Shown: piece by piece, positions 26,255-33,900 of the stretch
How the letters are laid out: each line of letters starts with the position of its first letter
How positions within the stretch are numbered: position 1 is the stretch's first letter
The notes under the pieces: model-generated
Told to the model about the DNA's origin: nothing
The model's input: only the letters and a program-made list of their open reading frames with translations
The model's database searches: none
NCBI GenBank assembly: GCA_009731375.1
Contig: BJOX01000002.1
Span: 1,643,781-1,690,182 of the forward strand
Reading direction: 5' to 3'
Source: Paulinella micropora
Taxonomy: Eukaryota > Cercozoa > Imbricatea > Euglyphida
Length of the DNA stretch: 46,402 nucleotides
Made by a program: the position numbers and the translations under genes

Positions 26255-26680
26255 GTGACATCGCGGCATTGTGCCACACGGCGAAGAATATACGGATTCC
26301 GGAAGGAGATACAGCAAGCGGCGGGGAAATGGGACGATGCCCGGAAGGCATGGGACGGGGAATTCTCCAAAAGTCCAGCGGAGGACCTGGCAGACTTGCT
26401 TCAGGAATACCATTCGGGTTTTGCTATGGGTATTCGAGCGGCGGCAATCCAGGCATACGAAGCAATGAAGGTCCTGGAGTACATGCCCGGTATAGCGTAT
26501 GATGCAGCGACAAGGATGGAGAAAAATAAGGAATCGACTTTGAACAAGTTGATGGAGACGGCATTGGAATTGGGGGAGGAGGCGTCGGATGATGACAAAG
26601 AGGCGAAACGGAGAGAGCTGCGGCGATGGGTGTTCGGGTTGTCTATGCTAAACGGATGTGTGCGAGGATGGTACACGTGA
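26255..26680 (+). CDS. small helical ORF, function unknown
   Basis: About 141 codons of mostly helical, charged sequence (WDDARKAWDGEFSKSPAEDL; RMEKNKESTLNKLMETALEL) end at TGA 26678-26680, just before the start of the next ORF. There is no strong start codon; it may be a middle part of a protein joined by splicing or frameshift. It resembles Gag capsid proteins only in being all-alpha, so no function is assigned. Confidence 0.35.
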   Translation: MTSRHCATRRRIYGFRKEIQQAAGKWDDARKAWDGEFSKSPAEDLADLLQEYHSGFAMGIRAAAIQAYEAMKVLEYMPGIAYDAATRMEKNKESTLNKLMETALELGEEASDDDKEAKRRELRRWVFGLSMLNGCVRGWYT

Positions 26681-26700
26681 TACGGATCCGGTTAGCGGTG

Positions 26701-27165
26701 ATGAAGGAGTCTCCGATGGGGGAGTCACCGGTTAAACGGAATCGGGGAAAAGACTGGAAGGAAAGACGGAGGAGCGCGAGACGCCGTTCTGGATCGGGAT
26801 CAGATGGGGTACGCTCGAGATCGGGATCACGGGATCGGGATCGCTCCGACAAGAGGCGCAGACACAGAAGTTCAAGTCGGTCGAGAATTGGAGGCAAAGA
26901 GCAGAGGGAGAGGGTTATAAGGCAGCTGCAGCTCACACAGTTGTGGAAAGACAGGGGACAATCTCAGAAGGCGATCGACACGGGCAAAGCGACGTACTAT
27001 GACTACATGAACAAACTGCGTACATTCATCGTGGTATTGAAGACGGAGTCGAAGTCAGCACAGAGTGGGGACAAGGCGGACCAAATTTGCTACATGTTGG
27101 GCCCCGACTTGATTGGGTTCGGGAGACGAACATTTAAAGTTAATCGACCAGAAAACGTGGAGTGA
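26701..27165 (+). CDS. SR/RS-rich basic protein
   Basis: An ATG at 26701 (MKESPMGESPVKRNRGKDWK) opens a strongly basic Arg/Ser region (RRSARRRSGSGSDGVRSRSG; RDRDRSDKRRRHRSSSRSR) typical of RNA-binding tails. It is followed by a helical part (RERVIRQLQLTQLWKDRGQS) up to TAG 27163-27165. It overlaps the next ORF by about 50 bases in another frame. A +1-type shift in the overlap would fuse it to the downstream ORF, giving a Gag-like product with an internal basic domain. Confidence 0.4.
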   Translation: MKESPMGESPVKRNRGKDWKERRRSARRRSGSGSDGVRSRSGSRDRDRSDKRRRHRSSSRSRIGGKEQRERVIRQLQLTQLWKDRGQSQKAIDTGKATYYDYMNKLRTFIVVLKTESKSAQSGDKADQICYMLGPDLIGFGRRTFKVNRPENVE

Positions 27166-27820
27166 TGCTTTTGAGCGGGAATTCACAAATAAAAGGATCG
27201 CGGAGGGGAAGGTGGTGGTGGACGCCGCCCATTTCGTGTTTGCCCAAGTCTATGGATTCAGACAGCTCCTGGACGCCGGGGATGAGAAGGAAGCGTTGAA
27301 AGAAGCGGCGGAGGGCCTGGCTCTGGTGGCGAAGCGGGTTGGGCTACGGGAGATCTTCTCGGGGATTGTGGGGCTCAGCTTGCTACACAGCAAACGGGAG
27401 ACATACCCGCTGGTATCGTCCAAGTTGTGGAGGGATATGGGGACGAAGCCAGTGGTCATGGAAATAGTGGCACAGGCAATACTACAAACAGATTTAACGG
27501 CAACCAGGATGGCTCAGTGGCAAAAGTATAGGGAGGATTCCAATCCGGTCAGTTGGGTCCTTGAGGATGAAGATGCGGAACTGGTAGACCGTATGATCGC
27601 CTTGGCAGCGGTGACGCTCAAAATGCCACAGTCGAAACCGGCGAAACGGCGCCTTCAGGGCGGAGGTGGAGGCTATCGAGGATATACATACAGGCGTTTT
27701 CCACATGGGGGGGGGGGGGAAGATCGAGCGCCAAGAAGAGACTCGGGATACGGGCATCGGGACTCGGGATATGGGCATCGCGACTCGGGATATGGGCATC
27801 GTACTTGCAGACGGTTGTGA
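27113..27820 (+). CDS. helical protein with Gly/Arg-rich tail
   Basis: A helical domain of about 180 residues (KTWSDAFEREFTNKRIAEGK; VVDAAHFVFAQVYGFRQLLD; EIVAQAILQTDLTATRMAQW) is followed by a Gly/Arg-rich tail with RDSGYGH repeated three times (about 27738-27800). This layout (helical domain plus RG-rich nucleic-acid-binding tail) is like a Gag capsid-nucleocapsid, and the Gag of the LTR element on the other strand also ends in an RG-rich tail. The assignment is inference only. Confidence 0.4.
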   Translation: MGSGDEHLKLIDQKTWSDAFEREFTNKRIAEGKVVVDAAHFVFAQVYGFRQLLDAGDEKEALKEAAEGLALVAKRVGLREIFSGIVGLSLLHSKRETYPLVSSKLWRDMGTKPVVMEIVAQAILQTDLTATRMAQWQKYREDSNPVSWVLEDEDAELVDRMIALAAVTLKMPQSKPAKRRLQGGGGGYRGYTYRRFPHGGGGEDRAPRRDSGYGHRDSGYGHRDSGYGHRTCRRL

Positions 27821-28565
27821 CGATGTCAAGAGCAATCCACCCTACGTACACGAGGCGTTTGAGCATCTGTTTGTGAAAATCAAGAAGGCATCGTTGGACC
27901 ATGGCCCTTGTAAGCTTCGGGAGGTAACAATCTTTTCTGATGGAGGACCCAACCACTTCAAACTTTCTCCTACTATCGCCATGTTCAGTAAGTCAATTGT
28001 ATTGCTTTGTTGTGACCTATTCTGATATATTGCTCGTGACGTGCTTTTTTGCTTTTACGGGTAATGACACACGTGATTGTTTGCGATCCGGTCTAGGTAC
28101 CTTGGAAGGCAAAACACAATCTAATCCGCTTGAGCTGGTTTTCTTTGCGGCTTATCATGGACGCTCGATGTGTGACACACATGCCGGAGTAGTAGGTCAT
28201 GCATCGAATGCCATGGCATTTAACGAGGACAGGCCTTGGCACAACGTGGATGAGCTGATTGCAGAGATAAAAGAAAAATGCTCGCGCGTTGACCCTATCA
28301 AACTTGATCGTGTCCCCCTCAGCTCCGAACTGCCTGTTTCATATACAGTCAAAACCTTGCCAGGCATTTTTGCAATCTCAATATTGACTTAATCTGAATA
28401 TATTTATATTGCTAAAAAAGGCTCAATATTGAAGAAATTTCAGTATTTACATTGCGTTTCTGCAATGTAAATATTAACTAAATGTCAATATGTATATTGC
28501 TTTTTTGTATTACCTGCAATGGATGTATTCACTGAATTTCAATGTTTAAATTGCAACTGTGTCAC

Positions 28566-28616
<51 letters not shown>

Positions 28617-29554
28617 TGCGACGATATTTGTCTAACTGTTTGCAGGTGGCAGCAGCTTCTTGACTCTTGATGGGGAAAGTTTGAAGAGCATTTTCGAAGA
28701 TGCTACTCACAAATTCCATTTTGTCGGTAATCGGCAACCGTATGCTGCGTGCGTGGAATACTACGTTCGTTTATCACTTGATTCAGCGCTGTCTCAGAGT
28801 TTTGTTGACTTGGCAAGAGTACAACTTTTTCAGACAATCTCATACGAAAACGAGCGCTTGATATCTATCTGTGACTCCAGTTTGCCAAAACCAACTTTGA
28901 CATTCCTGCCGCTGTGCCACTTGAAAGAGCAGTGCATGGTGGCACCAGTTCCGTTGCAAGCGCGGCGATGGTTTTTCATACAGCTGGATCAGAGCCAGTA
29001 CTTACCACACAGTCTGCAGCAACAGCTGCAACAGCAACAACAACAACAACATCAGCAACATCAACAACGACAACCGAAACAACCACAGCAGCAACAACGA
29101 CAACCGCAGCAACCGCAGCAGCAACAAGGACAACAGCAACAACGCCAACAACAGCAGCAGGTGCAAACAGACGAGGAGGACAGAACAACTTGTAGATTTA
29201 GACGAAACAGACGAGGAGAAACAACAACATCAGCAACATCAACAACGGCAACCGCAACAACCACAGCAGCATGCGCAATTGGAATTTGTAGATTTCGACA
29301 CAGACGAAGAGGAACAAGAAGAAGAACAAAAAGAAGAACAAGAAGAAGAACAAGAAGAAGAACAAGAAGAAGAACAAGAAGAAGAACAAGAAGAAGAACA
29401 AGAAGAAGAACAAGAAGAAGAACAAGAAGAAGAACAAGAAGAAGAACAAGAAAAACAAGAAGAAAAACAAGAAGAAGAACAAGAAGAAGGACAAGAAGAA
29501 GAAGAAGAAGAAGAAGAAGAAGAAGAAGAACCTGTCGTATCCCTTCGTGAATAA
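27810..29554 (+). CDS. spliced gene with SDGG...HGRSMCD signature, poly-Q and Glu/Gln tail
   Basis: Exon 1 is open to 27987 (CDDVKSNPPYVHEAFEHLF ... VTIFSDGGPNHFKLSPTIAM). The donor gtaagt at 27988 and acceptor tctag give exon 2 at 28097-28363 (ELVFFAAYHGRSMCDTHAGV). A GC-AG junction would give exon 3 from 28646 (SSFLTLDGESLKSIFEDATH ... EYYVRLSLDSALSQSFVDL), then poly-Q to 29160. A 73-nt GT-AG intron (29161-29233) joins in frame to QHQQRQPQQPQQHAQ and the EEEQ repeat, ending at TAA 29552-29554. The SDGG...HG+..CD.HAG pattern resembles, from memory, uncharacterised transposase-like (RNase H fold) proteins. The start is not found; the gene may begin inside or upstream of the preceding ORF cluster. 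Confidence 0.55.
28364..28645 (+). other. intron-like AT-rich segment with AATATTGA motifs and (TA)n
   Basis: This segment between exons 2 and 3 of the SDGG gene contains several CAATATTGA and TATTGC motifs related to the flanking AT repeat, and a (TA)n tract at about 28565-28613. The proposed donor is GC rather than GT. Confidence 0.5.
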
Positions 29555-29608
29555 AGTCGATGCACTTCGTGAATAAAGTCAATGTACTTCGTGAATAAAG
29601 TCAATGTT
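29543..29608 (+). repeat. 22-bp tandem repeat, three copies, each with AATAAA
   Basis: CTTCGTGAATAAAGTC recurs at 29543, 29565 and 29587. The first copy contains the TAA stop of the preceding gene, and each copy carries AATAAA (29550-29555, 29572-29577, 29594-29599), so the gene's poly(A) signal is triplicated. Confidence 0.9.
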
Positions 29609-29921
29609 CATTCAATATTTATATTGAAAAGATACAGTATTTATATTTGCTTGATTTCAATATTAATATTGTATTAAAATCAATATTAGTATTGTATTAA
29701 AATCAATATTAATATTGCATAAAATCAATATTAATATTGCCTTTTTTGTGACTTTTACCTGTCAGTCCGAAACGATTGGAAACATAAAAAACATTTCCCG
29801 GGAAGAAATTTTTGTTATATTTCCAATTGTTTCAGACGGGCCCTCACATACAGTTGTTTCTGAACATTCAATATTTATATTGAAAAGATGCAATATTTAT
29901 ATTGCTTGATTTCAATATTAA
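29609..29921. repeat. left part of the CAATATTAATATTG repeat region
   Basis: This is a series of degenerate palindromic units (CAATATTAATATTG, CAATATTTATATTG) with short AT spacers. It is interrupted at its right edge by the LTR retrotransposon and continues at 40465 on the other side. Confidence 0.85.
29918..29921. repeat. target-site duplication TTAA, left copy
   Basis: TTAA immediately precedes the LTR start TGTTAC; the same four bases follow the right LTR at 40465-40468. Confidence 0.85.
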
Positions 29922-30168
29922 TGTTACAATCCCCGAAGATAGCTCAATAAAAAGTCGGTAATACAACCAGACACAAATCCCCAAAAGAGAATGATGTCTC
30001 GTTATATTAGCTCAGTGAAGCCGAAAAGAAAACGGCAACAGACCAAGGTTAAAATGGCATTAGGTCAAATCCGGCCAAACGATATTGAAAATAATGGGAA
30101 AAAACTAGGTGCACCTGACACCAGAAAAAGGGTACTTTTTACCGGCTATCCGGGGGGTGATGCCTACA
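29922..30168 (-). repeat. 3' LTR of the retrotransposon
   Basis: On the plus strand it starts TGTTACAATC and ends GATGCCTACA, giving the canonical TGT...ACA ends. It matches 40247-40464 almost base for base. The plus-strand ORF that begins at 29991 inside it is not a gene. Confidence 0.93.
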
Positions 30169-30186
30169 GTACCCCTTCCCGTTTTT
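30169..30186 (-). promoter_or_regulatory. polypurine tract next to the 3' LTR
   Basis: On the minus strand AAAAACGGGAAGGGG ends three bases before the LTR's TG, the expected place for the plus-strand DNA primer in reverse transcription. Confidence 0.65.
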
Positions 30187-30963
30187 ATGACGGAAATATG
30201 CAATATTTTCGTCATATAATTGCTGATTTCTTTTCTGCACAAACGCTACGGGGTGTCGCAACTAAGTGCATTAACCCACGGATAGACGGTGCAGTGGATA
30301 TATAAAACGCATACGCCAGACACGAGTCAACTATAAATCTCCAGCCTCGTTTTTGTAAATAAAAACTCCTCCTTCCACACTTGTTGTCCCCCCCGTAACT
30401 TAATTCTGAGGCAGTATGTCAAGAACAAATAGTATTACTATTGCAATAAAAGCAGCGTTATAATTTTTCTCCTTCTCCAAAAACACTTCCGATCAGTAAA
30501 TACATTGTCTTTTAATAACATACCCTTGTATTCAATCGGTTACCTTAATATAGTACTAGGGGGCCAGACCTAATAACTATATCCAAAGCCGGGGTGAGTG
30601 AGCCCGACCATGCGATATGCCGACACAAGTAGAGACGGACCGTGCTGGTATGACGATATTAAGTATATCCAAAGAAAAAAATTTAATATGTCTACTATGA
30701 GAACATTTTTTGAGAACATCACCCTGGATACTTGAAGCAGGGTCGTACCAGGAACACCATCGCTAAACTCACAAGCGATCCCCTTATACGGTGTCGTATC
30801 CATTTGCCGATTGACCCTCGCACTCATATGTTGCGATAAAAATGCCAAGTAACAACAATGGTATAAAAACATTTTAATAAGACATGATCTGACATGGGCA
30901 CTATGAGATTAATCCACATGCAGCTTTCAATGTCCGACGCGTGATAAAAGAAAAAAATGTCAC
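30187..30963 (-). other. non-coding 3' region of the retrotransposon
   Basis: About 780 bases lie between the Pol stop and the polypurine tract. They contain no ORF longer than about 100 codons with a protein-like composition. A possible third gene is therefore absent, unless the Pol C-terminal extension serves that role. Confidence 0.6.
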
Positions 30964-33900
30964 TTACTGCCTTCGTCGCCTTGCGCGAACCCCTTTGCCA
31001 GGTGGCGGGCCGCCAACAAAAGTCAAGTCAAACTTCGACTCCTCCAGAATGTCCCATATTTTGTTAGGGATGGCGCCCAAAGATAAGTCAAAAGGAATGT
31101 CAAGCACTCCTCTAGGCAGTGACTGAATAGTCCACGCAGTGTGGTCTTTGTCTCGAAGGGTAATAGTATCATCCCATGTCTCGAGATTTTTCGCGTCTTT
31201 GTACACCGGTAAATATTGTCTAGCTTTTGGATCCTCAACAGGGTCCATGCTTCTCCAAAAATGGAGTACCGGTTGTATCGTTTTTGCTGCTAAGGATCTC
31301 TTCGATGTCCGTGCTGCCCGTGTAGTCTGCGGGACCGCCACAGCTCGCATGAGATAAAGATCTGAGAGAGTGTCATCGGCAACATGAGATTCTGCCGGTC
31401 TCAACAGATAAAAAGCGTCTCGGACCCACTTGATGGCCGCAATCGCCTCTCCTTCCTTCCATCGCACATGTCGAATGTCCACATTACCCGCGTTCGGGTT
31501 AGTGTCCTTCTCCCCTCCTCCTCCATGGACATCCGTCGCTCGCGTCGACCTTGCCACCTTCCTCGGTTGGTCGAAGATGAGATCGTTTTGCGCTCTCCTC
31601 CTCTGCGCCTCCGTGAACTTCTCCTTCGTACCGCCGCGGACTATGGGGGCTTTAGACTGAGTCCCCGCCGCGCTTTTGCGGTTTGAGTCTTCCTTACTCT
31701 CCTTCTCGGTCTCCTCCTTCTCCGTGACCGGTGCCCGATAGGCATTCTCCTCCTCTAAGGTATCCTCCTTCTGTATAGGCGGTACCTCTTGGAAGTCCTC
31801 CTTCATCCGTTTCAACGCCTCCTCAACGGATTCATCCTCAAGTAAGAAGGGGTCATATTTGATCAGCCTTCGAACATTCACAATCTGCACCTTCCCTCTA
31901 CCCCTGATCTTATAATTCAGAGGTCCCATCTGTTCCATGATCTGGTATGGTCCTTTCCAGTGGGTAAACAGCTTAGAGCTAACCCCCTTAGGGACTTGAG
32001 GATGGTACAAGAGTACAATATCCCCAACCTGGAAACGGACTTGATCTAAGTGCGCTTGTCGCACTCCTTGTGCGTCAGTCTTTCTGCGCTCCGCCTCCCT
32101 GTGCGCCGCAACTATTTGTTCCGCCTCCATCTTCGCTCTTAGTCTCATCCCGAACAACTCATCCTCATCTGCCCAAGTGTCTTTTGGATGCAGAAGTGAG
32201 GTTGGGATATTAGGCTCTCGGCCGTAAACCAATTGATATGGCGAGACTGAGCTCCTGGCTCCTCCTAATGCCGATGAGGGTAGACAGTTCATTGCAAAGG
32301 CAAATGAAGGTGCTGCCTCCACCCAGGCTCTCTGATTCTCCTTCTTCATACAGTACATCTTAAGCGAGGCTTTGAGAGGTCTATGTACCCGCTCGATCTT
32401 GCCATTCGCTCTCGGGTTATAGGCAGTAACATATTGCCATTTCATCCCGTAGTACTTAGATAGTCTGTCGATGACTTCATTATTAAAGTCAGAACCTCGA
32501 TCAGAACATATCTTTCTAGGCACTCCGATCTGCGAGACGATCCTATCGATCAGAGCCTCCGCAGTTGTCTTGCCTGTAGCGTCCTTAACAGGAACAACCC
32601 AGACATAATTGGTGGCTCGATCTATTGCGGTAAGAAGGTATCTGTACCCTTCTGCCGATTCGGGGAAAGGTCCCACATGATCGATGTGTAAAAATTCAAA
32701 CATCCCGGCGTGTAACGGGAATGTACCGATCAGGCCAAAGTTCGCCTTCAGCGGTGTCTTTGTGGTTTTGCATGGGATGCATGCGTCCACTTCCCTGTCT
32801 ATCTCCTCCTTCATCCCTTTCCACCAAAATCGCCTCGCTATGAACCAATGAGTTCTTTGTCGACCCGGATGTGCCAGTAAGGGGCAGTTATGGGCTGCGA
32901 CATATATAAAGCGCCTCAACTTCTCTGGTACCCAGAGAGTCCATTTGTCAGGCTGTGATGCAAATTTGCCATGCTGGCCCTTGTACCACAATAGCCCATC
33001 TCTCCACGCCATCTCCTTCATCTGATCTTTGATCTGTGGAGTCTTTTTAAGCTCATTAGGGTTCTTGTATAACGTTATGAGCTCCTTGAACTCCGGATCC
33101 GTCGCCTGTTGCTGCCTCCACGCGGTAGGCGAGGCGATATGAATAGTACCGTCCTCCAACCTTACTCCTACCCTTTCCGGGTCTTCATCAAGCTCGCTTC
33201 GATTTTCCTGTGGAGGTTCAGTACAGACCTCAGTCGTCTCCTCCTCTTCTTTTATATTCGCCTTCGCGTTCTCGTATGCCTCATAAGACCACTCAGCGTC
33301 TTCGAGAACATGCGCCTCACAGCATATGCCATGCTCCGGGCCTTGAGGACTATATCGTAGACCCGTGCGGTCATAACGAACGCCTCTTGCCATCTGCATC
33401 GCCTCTATGTGGCTCACCTCGTATACCTTGTCCGTGGACAGGTCCATCATCTCCACTGATGATACGAGAGCCGACACCTCCGACTGAAACTCTAGCCTGG
33501 AAAGGCTATCAGCGACTACGTTTCGCTTTCCCGGTAAGTAGACCATCGTGAAATTGAAACATGACAAGAAAGCTTGCCACCGCGCCAAACGGCCGGTTTG
33601 TTCATGATTCATCAACCAAAGAAGGTTGTGATGATCGGTCCTAACCGTGAATAGAGGTCCTCCCCACAAGTATTCTCTGAGCCTCTTGAGAGCCCATACT
33701 ACTGCCAACGCCTCCCTCTGTCGCGTGCAGTAATTTCGCTCCGCCGCACACAGCTTTCTACTAATAAACATGATCGGGCGCAACTTTTTCTCCTCATCTT
33801 CCTGTTGCAGCACCGCGCCAATCGCAAACTTAGATGCATCCGTGTCGACTACGAACGGTTTCGTAAAGTCGGGCATCATAAGTACTAATCCGCCGTCCTT

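Larger units (their letters stand above)
24815..27830 (+). mobile_element. cluster of overlapping Gag-type ORFs, probable element remnant
   Basis: This block is purine-rich on the plus strand and carries at least five consecutive or overlapping ORFs, all on the plus strand, including Arg/Ser-rich and Gly/Arg-rich nucleic-acid-binding-like proteins. Frames change from ORF to ORF and isolated stops occur within frames. There is no reverse transcriptase and no recognisable LTR. A non-autonomous Gag-only retroelement or a decayed one is the best guess; an unusual host gene cannot be excluded. Confidence 0.4.

Noticed and set aside
29991-30305. Plus-strand ORF MMSRYISSVKPKRKRQQTK
   Set aside because: It lies within the 3' LTR and is antisense to the element. 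The other LTR copy breaks the frame by a one-base deletion.
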